From positions 1 through 22,615 of the forward strand of contig QEUW01000074.1 of assembly GCA_003577005.1 (NCBI GenBank): 22,615 nt of DNA, given 5' to 3'. Made by a program: the position numbers and the translations under genes. The notes under the pieces are model-generated. The model was not told where the DNA came from and did no database searches. It saw nothing but the letters and a program-made list of their open reading frames with translations. Shown piece by piece: positions 7,347-14,662 of this stretch (within the stretch, counting starts at the first letter, position 1; the number at the start of each line of letters is the position of its first letter). The DNA is from Chloroflexota bacterium (GTDB lineage Bacteria; Chloroflexota; Anaerolineae; Caldilineales; Caldilineaceae).

Positions 7347-8624
7347 CTACCGGGACCTTACATACGCAATCGTTTGCGGACCTTCCGGTAGGACACAGAT
7401 GCGCGCCTGGGGACCAAACTTGTCGAGCAGCGCCGCAACTGTCTCCTCGATATGCCGGCAGGGTTTGAAGAGCGCCGCTTCGATCTGTGCAGCCGTCAGC
7501 CCATCGCTGTAGACATAGACATCGGCGTGGAGTTGGATCTGCGCCTGGATCTGCACCTGCCACTGGTCCTGGGCGCTAAAACCGGGCTGGGCGATGAGGT
7601 CGAGCACCCCCTGGGGCGAGCCACCCTCCGCCAGCAGTTGGGCGTAGCGCCCGTGGTCAGGCAGCCCATCCTCGCAGGCGCCGGCCAGGATGATGGCGCC
7701 GCCCTGGCGCACGATCTGCCGCGCCGCGCTCATCCCTTTGACGCACTGATAAAGGTTCTGGTCGAGCGGGTAGCCGCTGTTGGTGGTGATGACAATGTCG
7801 TAGGGTTCGTCGACCGCAACCATTGCGCTCTCGCGCACAAAGTCGCGGCCACGCCTGTGGGCGGCCAGCATCTCGCCGGCAAAGACGCCGGTGATCTGCC
7901 GGGCGGAGTTGAGCGTCACATTGAGCAGAAAGGTGGGCTGAGCCATGAGCGCCACCTCGCGCATCTCTTCCCAGATAGGGTTGCCCTCGCAGACCCCCCA
8001 CGTCGCCTGCGGATGGGCGATCATCTCGCGGCCGTGGTTGGTGAGCACACTCTCTTGCCCGGCGAGCGCCGGCAGCACGCCCTTGGGGCCGCCGCTAAAG
8101 CCGGCGAAGAAGTGCGGTTCGATAAAGCCGGTGAGGATCTTGGCATCCGCCTCCATCAAGAGCCGGTTGAGCCGCACCGGGTTGCCAAACGAAGTTTCAC
8201 CCAAAGGGACAAGCTCGTCGTCGTCAAAAGCGTTGTGTTGCAGACAGCGATAATTGTCCACCACAAGGTCGCCCAACATGGCGCGCAGTTCGATCTCGGT
8301 TTGGGGCCGGTGGGTGCCCAGCGCGTTGAGCAGCGTAATGTCCTGCCGGTCCACGCCGGCCACCTCCAACTCGGCCAGGATCACCGGCAGGATGCGGTCG
8401 TTGGGTGTAGCGCGCGTGATGTCGCTGTGGCAGACCACGACCGCATCGCCGGGTTTGACCAGTTGGGCCAGCGGCGGCGAATCGATGGGGTCGCGCAGCG
8501 CATTGCGCAAGGTTCCAGTCTCATCGGCCAACCCCGGCACAAAGCGCGCCGTGATCACGTCAGCATGATCCGGCAGACCAATCCTCAAACCATTGCGGCC
8601 ATAGGCCAGGTCGATCTTCATCAT
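7347..8624 (-). CDS. LarA-family nickel-pincer 2-hydroxyacid racemase/epimerase
   Basis: Cytoplasmic enzyme of the lactate racemase (DUF2088) family, 425 residues, full length. These enzymes invert C2 of 2-hydroxy acids with a nickel-pincer nucleotide attached to a lysine. The key residues are present at almost the same positions as in the Lactiplantibacillus enzyme: H105 (GTHRP), H171 (EPHFFAGFSGG), K181 (GGPKGVLP, the pincer lysine) and H197 (TNHGRE), plus the DITR motif (68-71) and Y292/Q293/K296 (LYQCVKG). ATG at 8624 or the adjacent 8621 is preceded by AGGAAT at 8632-8637. The gene sits between a gluconolactonase-like gene and a sugar-acid dehydratase, so an aldonate C2-epimerase role (as in the D-gluconate 2-epimerase subgroup of this family) is more likely than lactate racemisation. 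That is inference. The cofactor genes larB, larC and larE are not in this window. Confidence 0.9.
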   Translation of the reverse strand: MMKIDLAYGRNGLRIGLPDHADVITARFVPGLADETGTLRNALRDPIDSPPLAQLVKPGDAVVVCHSDITRATPNDRILPVILAELEVAGVDRQDITLLNALGTHRPQTEIELRAMLGDLVVDNYRCLQHNAFDDDELVPLGETSFGNPVRLNRLLMEADAKILTGFIEPHFFAGFSGGPKGVLPALAGQESVLTNHGREMIAHPQATWGVCEGNPIWEEMREVALMAQPTFLLNVTLNSARQITGVFAGEMLAAHRRGRDFVRESAMVAVDEPYDIVITTNSGYPLDQNLYQCVKGMSAARQIVRQGGAIILAGACEDGLPDHGRYAQLLAEGGSPQGVLDLIAQPGFSAQDQWQVQIQAQIQLHADVYVYSDGLTAAQIEAALFKPCRHIEETVAALLDKFGPQARICVLPEGPQTIAYVRSR

Positions 8625-8773
8625 CGCAACAATTCCTTTGACGTGGCTGTGGCTTTACTTATTCCGCTCCCACCCGCCGTACACGTATCTTGTGGTCTGT
8701 TATGACGATCAGCTCCTTCAAATCGTAGTACCAGCTTTCCCAGGAGCCGTTACCGGCACACGTTGATTGACCG

Positions 8774-9637
8774 CTACTTCACCTTGATTCGCGATCTGAA
8801 CTCCGGCACGCCCTTCACCCCGGCCCGCACCCGGTAGAGCGCCCCGGCTGCCGGGCCGTTCTCGGCCTTGTCATTGCCGCCGGCGGTGGTTACGTACATG
8901 TCCATGTGCTCTGGCCCGCCAAAGATGACGCAGGAGACCTTCTTGGTGGGAAACATGATGCGCTGGAGTTCGCGGCCGGTGGGCGCATACTGGGTGAGAC
9001 AGAACCCATCCCAGCGGGCGGACCAGACATGGCCGGCGGCGTCCACGGTCATGCCGTCGGGGACGCCGGGTTCGTTGGTCGAATCGACAAAGACGCGCTG
9101 GTTGCTGATAGCGCCGCTCTGCTCGTCATAGTCGAAGAGATAAATCTTGCGGTCCATGGAGATCGTATAGTACATCTGCCGCCGGTCGGGCGTAAAGCCA
9201 AAGCCGTTGGAGACACCGACGGTACGGTCGAGGATCTTGTGGAGCGAGCCATCGGGGTCGAGCCGGTAGAGACTCCCTTTATAATCGGGGCTGGGCATCG
9301 TGCCGCAGAAGACACGGCCAGCCGGGTCGGCGATGACATCGTTGAAACGTGAGTTTTCCTCGCCGGGAATGCGGTCGATGACCGGCGTCAGCTTGCCATC
9401 GCGCCACTCCGCCACCGCACCGCGCGCCATAAAGAGCAGCAGCGCGCCATCCTCCTGGATTGTAAAGCCGCCCACCTGTTCGCCGCTGTAGACCTGTTCA
9501 CTCTTGCCGCTCTTGGGGTCATAGCGAAAAAGTTTTCCCTGGGGAATATCGGTCCAGTAGACGACTTGCTCATCGGGGTGCCAGAGGGGACCTTCACCGG
9601 TTACACAGTCGAACTGAGCGACCAATTCTTGCTCCAT
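8774..9637 (-). CDS. SMP-30/gluconolactonase family lactonase
   Basis: Six-bladed beta-propeller metal-dependent lactonase that opens sugar lactones to the free acid. The ATG at 9637 is preferred over an in-frame start 15 nt upstream because GGAGGAAC stands at 9641-9648; this gives 287 residues, the usual family size. Metal and substrate residues expected from regucalcin/gluconolactonase are present: E15 (GEGPLWHP), R97 and N99 (SRFNDV), N144 (SNGFGFTPD) and D194 (PDGMTVDAAGHVW). 'GTMPSPDYKGSLYRLDPDGS' is also typical. No signal peptide is evident, so it should act in the cytoplasm. It is the first gene of the minus-strand cluster, 149 nt upstream of larA, and would supply its product to the LarA-like epimerase and the dehydratase. 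The real lactone substrate cannot be told from sequence. Confidence 0.92.
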   Translation of the reverse strand: MEQELVAQFDCVTGEGPLWHPDEQVVYWTDIPQGKLFRYDPKSGKSEQVYSGEQVGGFTIQEDGALLLFMARGAVAEWRDGKLTPVIDRIPGEENSRFNDVIADPAGRVFCGTMPSPDYKGSLYRLDPDGSLHKILDRTVGVSNGFGFTPDRRQMYYTISMDRKIYLFDYDEQSGAISNQRVFVDSTNEPGVPDGMTVDAAGHVWSARWDGFCLTQYAPTGRELQRIMFPTKKVSCVIFGGPEHMDMYVTTAGGNDKAENGPAAGALYRVRAGVKGVPEFRSRIKVK

Positions 9638-9729
9638 AATGTTCCTCCACATCGTTGTTGTCTATCGTTGCTGAAGACGTGAATGATTGCAAAGGTATAG
9701 CCAGTGTAGGGATGCAATATGACCATTAC

Positions 9730-9742
9730 ATTGTATCATACA
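9730..9742 (-). promoter_or_regulatory. Possible extended -10 box and overlapping palindrome upstream of the lactonase gene
   Basis: On the minus strand TGATACAAT gives an extended -10 element (TACAAT at 9730-9735), about 90 nt before the lactonase start; no good -35 accompanies it. The same bases lie in a perfect 11-bp palindrome, TGTAT-C-ATACA (9732-9742), resembling the half-site layout of FadR-subgroup GntR repressors, common regulators of sugar-acid genes. A repressor covering the -10 is plausible but unproved, and no regulator gene is nearby. Confidence 0.3.
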
Positions 9743-9811
9743 TGTTGGGTTTGGAGATAGTAATCCGTTGCTTTCGGGTACATCGACGGTTTGGGGCAGC
9801 GCAGTCCAAGC

Positions 9812-9873
9812 ATTCCGGGAAAGGGCCAGAGACGCATCGTTTGACCCAAATTTCTCTGGCCCTTTCCCGGAAT
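9812..9873. repeat. Perfect 21-bp inverted repeat with 20-nt loop
   Basis: Arms 9812-9832 and 9853-9873 are perfectly complementary over 21 bp (left arm begins ATTCCGGGAAAGGG). The stem is G+C-rich in the middle and has no T-run after it on either strand. It lies 175 nt upstream of the lactonase start and about 150 nt upstream of the thioredoxin-domain gene. Arm perfection suggests a recently inserted or actively maintained palindromic element. Confidence 0.75.
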
Positions 9874-9874
9874 A

Positions 9875-9925
9875 CGGATTTGGTCTGTAGAGCAAGACGT
9901 CATCTTGCCCTACAGACCAAATCCG
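9875..9925. repeat. Second large stem-loop directly abutting the first
   Basis: Arms 9875-9890 (CGGATTTGGTCTGTAG) and 9910-9925 pair perfectly over 16 bp. After a single mismatch the stem continues for 6 bp (GCAAGA 9892-9897 with TCTTGC 9903-9908), closed by a 5-nt loop. Only one base (9874) separates it from the previous palindrome. Two such stems side by side look like a REP/BIME-style or small non-autonomous element, not a simple terminator. Confidence 0.75.
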
Positions 9926-10021
9926 CATTCCAATCGTAATCGCAATCGCAACATCGCCCGGTCGATGACCAGTAGGATAGAGCAAAAGCTGTCTTGGCAA
10001 CGCCGAAAGGAAACGCTTGTT

Positions 10022-12079
10022 ATGGCCGACCACCGCCACACCAACCGCCTGATCAACGAAACTTCGCCCTATCTGCTCCAGCACGCCCACAACCCGGTGG
10101 ACTGGTATCCGTGGAACGACGAAGCGCTTGCCACGGCGCAGCGCGAGGACAAACCCATCTTCCTCAGCATCGGTTATTCGGCCTGTCACTGGTGCCACGT
10201 GATGGAGCGCGAATCGTTTGAGGATGAAGAGACCGCCGCGCTGATGAACCGGCTCTTTGTCAACATCAAGGTGGATCGCGAAGAGCGCCCCGACCTGGAC
10301 GCCATCTACATGGATGCAGTCCAGGCCATGACCGGCCAGGGCGGCTGGCCCATGAGCGTCTTTCTGACACCCGCTGGCCAGCCTTTTTACGGCGGCACCT
10401 ATTATCCACCCGAACCACGTTACGGCATGCCCAGCTTCCAACAGGTGCTCCAGTCGGTGGCGGACGCCTATCACAAGCGCCGCGACCAGGTGCAGGGCCA
10501 GGCGCAGCGGCTCACCAATGCGCTGCAACGCTCGGCGCTCATCGGCGCGCAAGAGACAGAGTTGAGCATCGAAATGCTTCAAGAAGCGACCGCCACGCTG
10601 CTCCAGCACTTTGATAACCAGGACGGCGGCTTTGGCAGCCACCCCAAGTTTCCCCAGCCGATGACCCTTGACTTTTGCCTGATGGAGTATGTCCGCACCG
10701 GTGATCTCGATGTGCTGTACATGGCCGAGCTGACGCTGGAGAAGATGGCGCACGGCGGTATCTACGACCAACTTGGCGGTGGCTTTCACCGCTACAGCGT
10801 GGATGCCGTCTGGCTGGTGCCCCACTTCGAGAAGATGCTCTACGATAACGCCCAGTTGCTGCGCACCTATCTCCACGCCTGGCAACTTACCGACCGCCCG
10901 CTCTACCAGCGCGTGGTGAACGAGACCATCGACTATGTGCTGCGCGAGATGACCGCACCCACCGGCGGCTTCTACAGCACACAGGACGCCGACAGCGAGG
11001 GGCATGAGGGGAAGTTCTTTGTGTGGGAGATGGAGGAGATGGAGGAGATTTTGGGTGCGCATGCGGGCGGGATCTTTGCCAGCTACTACGGCGTGTCAGA
11101 CCGGGGTAACTTTGAAGGCAAGAATATTCTATCGGTCGTGCGCAGCGTCGAGAGCGTGGCCGAGCGTTTTCGCATTACGCCGGCAGAGGTCGAGCAAAGC
11201 CTGGCCGAAAGCCGGCACAAACTCTTTGCCGAGCGCAAAAAGCGGGTCAAACCTGGCCGCGACGAGAAGATCCTCACCGAGTGGAACGGATTGATGATCC
11301 ACGCCCTGGCCGAGTGTGGCCCGGCGCTAGGACGGCAAGATGCCCTCGACGCCGCAGTCAACGCCGCCAACTTTACCCTGGAAAGCATGAGCCAGCCCGA
11401 TGGCAAACTCTTCCGCAGTTACAAAGATGGCCAGGCGCGGCTCAACGCTTATCTGGAAGATTATGCTTCCTTTGTGCGGGCGCTCATTGCGCTCTATGAG
11501 GCCACCTTCGACCTGCGCTGGCTGGGCGAGGCGACGCGGCTTGCCCGGCTGATGGTCGATCAGTTTGGCGACCGCCAGCTTGGCGGCTTCTTCCAGACTG
11601 GTCTCGACCACGAGCAACTGGTGGTGCGGCGCAAAGACTTTATCGACAATGCCATTCCCAGCGGCAATTCACTGGCGGCGGAGACACTGTTGCGGCTGGC
11701 CGTGCTGCTCAACAACCAGGATTATCGCAGCATGGCAACCCGTATCTGCGCCGCGGTCAAAGCGGCCATGGCGCAGCAGCCCACCGGGTTTGGCCGGCTC
11801 CTGGGGGTGGCGAGCGCGCTGCTGGCGCCCAGCCAGGAGATCGCCCTCGTCGGCGAGCCGGCGGACCCGACCACCCAGGCGCTGCTCCACGAAGTGCGTA
11901 GGCGGTATTTGCCTTACACGGTGCTGGCGCTCAAACGCCCGGGCGAGGAAACGGTGCTGCCCGTGTTCGAAGGTCGTGACCTGGTCGACGGCAAAGCGGC
12001 GGCCTATGTCTGCGAAAATTACGCCTGCCGCCTGCCGGTGACCGAGCCGGATGCGCTGGCAAAGCTGTTGGAGAGTTGA
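10022..12079 (+). CDS. Thioredoxin-domain protein of the YyaL/DUF255 family
   Basis: Two-part protein of 685 residues, close to the usual family length (bacterial YyaL, animal SPATA20). The ATG at 10022 is chosen because the conserved family N-terminus '[24 protein letters not shown]' begins 7 residues later and AAAGGAAA precedes it; the longer upstream reading is not conserved-looking. Residues 1-160 form the thioredoxin-like part with the redox motif CHWC (C55, C58) and '[19 protein letters not shown]'. The remainder resembles the alpha-helical barrel of the N-acylglucosamine 2-epimerase/glycosidase fold ('[33 protein letters not shown]', split here only by wording). The biochemical role is not established for the family. 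It stands alone on the plus strand, and its TGA overlaps the -35 box of the toxin-antitoxin promoter. Confidence 0.93.
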   Translation: MADHRHTNRLINETSPYLLQHAHNPVDWYPWNDEALATAQREDKPIFLSIGYSACHWCHVMERESFEDEETAALMNRLFVNIKVDREERPDLDAIYMDAVQAMTGQGGWPMSVFLTPAGQPFYGGTYYPPEPRYGMPSFQQVLQSVADAYHKRRDQVQGQAQRLTNALQRSALIGAQETELSIEMLQEATATLLQHFDNQDGGFGSHPKFPQPMTLDFCLMEYVRTGDLDVLYMAELTLEKMAHGGIYDQLGGGFHRYSVDAVWLVPHFEKMLYDNAQLLRTYLHAWQLTDRPLYQRVVNETIDYVLREMTAPTGGFYSTQDADSEGHEGKFFVWEMEEMEEILGAHAGGIFASYYGVSDRGNFEGKNILSVVRSVESVAERFRITPAEVEQSLAESRHKLFAERKKRVKPGRDEKILTEWNGLMIHALAECGPALGRQDALDAAVNAANFTLESMSQPDGKLFRSYKDGQARLNAYLEDYASFVRALIALYEATFDLRWLGEATRLARLMVDQFGDRQLGGFFQTGLDHEQLVVRRKDFIDNAIPSGNSLAAETLLRLAVLLNNQDYRSMATRICAAVKAAMAQQPTGFGRLLGVASALLAPSQEIALVGEPADPTTQALLHEVRRRYLPYTVLALKRPGEETVLPVFEGRDLVDGKAAAYVCENYACRLPVTEPDALAKLLES

Positions 12080-12104
12080 CGCCAATCCTTGTTTGACGTA
12101 TAAT
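12076..12104 (+). promoter_or_regulatory. Near-consensus sigma-70-type promoter of the toxin-antitoxin pair
   Basis: TTGACG (12076-12081) and a perfect TATAAT (12099-12104) are separated by exactly 17 bp. Transcription would start near 12111, giving a leader of about 35 nt before the antitoxin ATG. The -35 box overlaps the stop codon of the upstream gene. Confidence 0.75.
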
Positions 12105-12131
12105 CATGATGTCATTGTACGTCAAACAAGG
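12087..12131. promoter_or_regulatory. 14-bp perfect inverted repeat over the toxin-antitoxin promoter (putative autoregulatory operator)
   Basis: Arms 12087-12100 (CCTTGTTTGACGTA) and 12118-12131 are perfect inverted copies with a 17-bp spacer. The left arm fills the -35/-10 spacer and enters the -10; the right arm covers the start of the transcript. This is where an antitoxin of the ribbon-helix-helix type would bind to repress its own operon. Confidence 0.65.
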
Positions 12132-12144
12132 TGTACGTCCTATC

Positions 12145-12399
12145 ATGCAAACCAAGCTAACACTACGGCTCGACAAGCGCTTGATTGATCAGGCAAAGCA
12201 CTATGCGCGCCAGCGGAATCGATCACTTTCACAGATCGTAGAGGACTTTTTTGCGCTGCTTCCAGCAACCTTTGACTCGAGCCCACCTGTAGCAAAGGAA
12301 ACCCTTCCACCGATCACCCAATCATTATACGGTCTCTTGCAGGGTACAACCATTGATGAGCAAGATTACAGAGATCATTTAGAAGAGAAATATTCATAA
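12145..12399 (+). CDS. Ribbon-helix-helix antitoxin, DUF6364-like
   Basis: Small DNA-binding antitoxin of 84 residues that would neutralise the PIN toxin and repress the operon. The ATG at 12145 is preferred over one 39 nt upstream because the family signature starts immediately: 'MQTKLTLRLDKRLIDQAKHY' (one beta strand, then a helix), followed by 'RNRSLSQIVEDFFALLP', the second helix of the fold. The C-terminal part ('SLYGLLQGTTIDEQDYRDHL') is the expected toxin-binding tail. The toxin gene starts 17 nt after its stop. Both genes are noticeably A+T-richer than their neighbours, consistent with arrival by transfer. Confidence 0.85.
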   Translation: MQTKLTLRLDKRLIDQAKHYARQRNRSLSQIVEDFFALLPATFDSSPPVAKETLPPITQSLYGLLQGTTIDEQDYRDHLEEKYS

Positions 12400-12416
12400 C
12401 GCTGCGACAAACCCAG

Positions 12417-12836
12417 ATGAAGGTCTTGTTTGACACCAACGTTATCTTGGATCTCTTATTGGCGCGCGAACCGTTTGCGAATGCAGCAACTCAATTGGTT
12501 GCCAAAGTAGAACAAGCCGATATTGAAGGGCGCCTGTGTGCCACCACTGTGACAACTATCCACTATATCGTAACAAAGAAATTGGGGGCGAAGCAGGCAG
12601 CACTTGCCATTGATCGGTTGTTACACCTGTTTGACATTGCTATTGTCTCTCGATCCGTATTGTTGAACGCCACGACACTACCTTTTCGCGATTATGAAGA
12701 TGCTGTCTTGCATGAAGCAGCACGCGTGACAGGGGCCGATGCAATTGTTTCACGCAATCTCGCTGATTTTCCTCAAGCCCAACTCCCCGTGTATGATCCG
12801 CCCACACTGCTGGCGCTATTACAAGGCGAGCTATAA
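12417..12836 (+). CDS. PIN-domain ribonuclease toxin (VapC-like, PIN_3 type)
   Basis: Predicted toxin endoribonuclease of 139 residues, full length. It starts 'MKVLFDTNVILDLLL', with the first acidic metal ligand at D6. The middle has 'ATTVTTIHYIVTK', as in the PIN_3 subgroup. The later acidic cluster is 'RDYEDAVLHEAA' (D92, D95), and the family motif 'AIVSRNLADF' holds D117. These residues bind Mg for RNA cleavage in the family. It is the second gene of a two-gene operon with the DUF6364-like antitoxin and ends 12 nt before the convergent secreted-protein gene. The RNA target is unknown. Confidence 0.87.
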   Translation: MKVLFDTNVILDLLLAREPFANAATQLVAKVEQADIEGRLCATTVTTIHYIVTKKLGAKQAALAIDRLLHLFDIAIVSRSVLLNATTLPFRDYEDAVLHEAARVTGADAIVSRNLADFPQAQLPVYDPPTLLALLQGEL

Positions 12837-12848
12837 CGCCCTCACCTG

Positions 12849-13343
12849 TTAAGACCGAGCCGCGATGATCGGCAAAAAGAGCCGGTGTTGGGGCTGGCTG
12901 GCATCATCTACCTGGTTTACAATGAATGGGCCAAAAGTGGATGTGTTGCCTTGGGCGTCGGTCGCATCCAGCCAGTAGGTGTAGGGGTGGCCAGGCTGGC
13001 CCGAACTGTCGATCATCGTATAGTAGGCCAGCACCGGGTTGCCGTCGCCGGTGGCCGCCAGGAGGGGCGCTTCGACTGCAATCGCCTCGGTGCGGGTGGC
13101 GCTTTCACTACGCCACAGGGTGTACGTAAGCGCAGCTGGCTCCACCGTGTAGACCCATTCGATTATGATATTGGTTGACTGCACGGTAATTGTTAGATTC
13201 TCCGGCTGGGGAAAGGTCGAATCTTGCGCCAGGGCAAGCGATGTATCCCCCCACAGAAAGAACAGCGTTACGCCCAAACCGATCAGAACTACGAATAGCA
13301 ACCGCCCGAGTGGGTAGTTCAAGTGTTGATTTTGTGTATTCAT
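12849..13343 (-). CDS. Small secreted protein with fibronectin-III-like domain and 'LFLPII' C-terminal tail
   Basis: Unknown function. From the ATG at 13343 (GGGGGAG just upstream) it has 164 residues; a longer in-frame reading adds 62 residues without a plausible signal. Residues 10-39 form a signal sequence ('LGRLLFVVLIGLGVTLFFLWG', likely cleavage after ALA near 39). The mature part ('PENLTITVQSTNIIIEWVY', 'TYTLWRSESATRTEAI', 'YTYWLDATDAQGNTSTFGPF') looks like one beta-sandwich domain of fibronectin type III kind. The protein ends 'QHRLFLPIIAARS'; a hydrophobic F/Y-L-P-x-I/V element close to the C-terminus recurs in exported Chloroflexota proteins, from my recollection. It stands alone, converging on the toxin gene. 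Confidence 0.75.
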   Translation of the reverse strand: MNTQNQHLNYPLGRLLFVVLIGLGVTLFFLWGDTSLALAQDSTFPQPENLTITVQSTNIIIEWVYTVEPAALTYTLWRSESATRTEAIAVEAPLLAATGDGNPVLAYYTMIDSSGQPGHPYTYWLDATDAQGNTSTFGPFIVNQVDDASQPQHRLFLPIIAARS

Positions 13344-13573
13344 CTCTCCCCCATCATCTCTATTTTTGCCCGACCGCCGTACTGCCATCGGGTTCGATTT
13401 CGTATATCTACAATACGCCAAAATCAGCCAGACTGCCGAACAATTTTCAGTCCAATGGACGACGACCAGCGCTGCTGTGATTTTCTGCCCGTCAGCATAG
13501 GCTACCTGCGTTGATGCTGCGTTGAACACAACTCGCTAAACAGGGTTGGCTCCCTTTTTGCTGCCCGCGGCGA

Positions 13574-13605
13574 CAAACAAAAAGGGCCAGGCAAACGCCT
13601 GACCC
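13574..13605 (-). terminator. Intrinsic terminator of the TatD/polyprenyl synthase/glycosyltransferase operon
   Basis: Minus strand: stem 13584-13605 (8 of 9 pairs, GGGTCAGGC with GCCTGGCCC around a GTTT loop) followed directly by TTTTTGTTTGT (13574-13583). It begins 24 nt after the glycosyltransferase stop. This is a textbook Rho-independent terminator. A mutually exclusive 9-bp pairing, CCCTTTTTG (13552-13560) with CAAAAAGGG (13578-13586), uses the same G-run, but nothing suggests it is functional. Confidence 0.85.
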
Positions 13606-13628
13606 CCCTTGCTCTCCTCCCCGTTTGC

Positions 13629-14648
13629 TCACGGGCGTAACTGGCTGTCGATCACTTCCCGATAGACCTGCGCCCGCGCCGCTCGCAACGCCGGCTTGTG
13701 ACCCAACCGGCCCTTGAGTTGCTCCAACAGCAGTTGCAATCGAAATTCAAGCAGCAGATAACGCCGCAATGCTTCCGCCCAGCGTGAGCCAAACCACTTG
13801 CGATAATAGCGCACTTTGCTCGTATTGAAGCGGATATAGCGTGCCGCCAACACCTGTTCGCTGCTGCGCCCTTCGTAGTGGATGACCACCGCATCCGGCT
13901 GGTAGACGACCCGCCAGCCCGCTTGCTTGACCCGGCGGCAAAGGTCGGTCTCTTCGCTATACATAAAGAAGCTCTCGTCAAAGGGGCCAGGATCACCCGG
14001 CTGGCGCACAGCTTCCAGCGCCTCTCGCCGGCAGAGCAGCGCCGCACCCACCAGCCAATCCACATCCTGGCGGACGGTGGCCGGCCAGCCGGCCATGTGC
14101 AGGCGGCGCGCCCACGGGTTGTGTGGCCATGCCTGAGCCGACCAGGTACTCTCGAAAAAACCGGTCAAACGGCTGGGAAAGCGCCGCCGGCTGCTCTGGA
14201 GCGAACCATCGCCATAGCGCAATTGGGGTCCCACGACACCTATCCCTGGTTCACTGTGGATCGTGGTGAACAGAGTCCAGAGACTGTCAGGGAGTGGAGA
14301 GCGGGGGGCAGGCAGTTCAGTGTCAGGGTTGAAAAAGAAGATAAATGAGCCGCGGCTTTCTCGATAGCCGAGATTGTTTCCCCCTGTAAAGCCAAGATTC
14401 GTGCCGCTTTGAACAAGCCGTACCCAGGGAAAGAGCGCCTGCACACCATCGACCGTCGCATCGCTGCTGGCATTGTCGACCACAATCACTTCGAGGGCGA
14501 AGGGGGTCCCGTGGGGACCAAAGTGGCGGATCGTGCTGTCGCCAGTCTGGCCGGGCCAGCTCGCCCGCTCGATGGAAGCCAGACAGCCGCGCAACAGATC
14601 CCATACATTCCAACTGACAATGATAATGGACAGGTCGAGATTCCGCAC
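13629..14648 (-). CDS. Family 2 glycosyltransferase (rhamnosyltransferase-like)
   Basis: Probable cytoplasmic-face enzyme adding a sugar to a lipid-linked or surface glycan. The GTG at 14648 is taken as start: GGAGGG lies 4 nt before it and the family core '[20 protein letters not shown]' starts at once, giving 339 residues. Upstream in-frame codons overlap the preceding gene and do not look like this family. GT-A features: '[13 protein letters not shown]' (D58), '[14 protein letters not shown]', 'FFFNPDTEL' (metal-binding acidic motif about 107-111), '[14 protein letters not shown]' and '[23 protein letters not shown]' with the acidic acceptor-side cluster. These are features of the WbbL-like subgroup. 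It starts 14 nt after the polyprenyl diphosphate synthase stop; the pairing suggests glycan assembly on a polyprenyl carrier, though this is only context. Confidence 0.88.
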   Translation of the reverse strand: MRNLDLSIIIVSWNVWDLLRGCLASIERASWPGQTGDSTIRHFGPHGTPFALEVIVVDNASSDATVDGVQALFPWVRLVQSGTNLGFTGGNNLGYRESRGSFIFFFNPDTELPAPRSPLPDSLWTLFTTIHSEPGIGVVGPQLRYGDGSLQSSRRRFPSRLTGFFESTWSAQAWPHNPWARRLHMAGWPATVRQDVDWLVGAALLCRREALEAVRQPGDPGPFDESFFMYSEETDLCRRVKQAGWRVVYQPDAVVIHYEGRSSEQVLAARYIRFNTSKVRYYRKWFGSRWAEALRRYLLLEFRLQLLLEQLKGRLGHKPALRAARAQVYREVIDSQLRP

Positions 14649-14662
14649 GCTGCCCTCCGCAT

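Larger units (their letters stand above)
9638..10021. other. Non-coding gap between divergent genes, with two large stem-loops
   Basis: This 384-bp gap separates the start of the lactonase gene (minus) from the start of the thioredoxin-domain gene (plus). It contains the two adjacent inverted repeats at 9812-9873 and 9875-9925, a small palindrome at 9732-9742 and a short hexamer tract (CAATCG/TAATCG/CAATCG, 9931-9948). No convincing protein-coding stretch was seen. Both genes must be transcribed outward from here unless the stem-loops isolate two separate promoters. Confidence 0.6.

Noticed and set aside
7452..8705. 417-codon open frame on the plus strand opposite larA
   Set aside because: Antisense to the LarA homolog, whose active-site residues are all in place; the composition is shadow-like and no ribosome site was convincing.
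9662..11062. 466-codon open frame on the minus strand across the thioredoxin-domain gene
   Set aside because: It is antisense to a gene with clear family motifs ([22 protein letters not shown]); its translation is His/Ala/Leu-rich with no recognisable domain, as expected for the complement of G+C-rich coding DNA.
13552..13586. Alternative 9-bp pairing next to the terminator, considered as a riboswitch-like antiterminator
   Set aside because: On the minus strand it lies at and beyond the terminator T-run, so it would form only after termination is decided; no aptamer-like leader precedes it.
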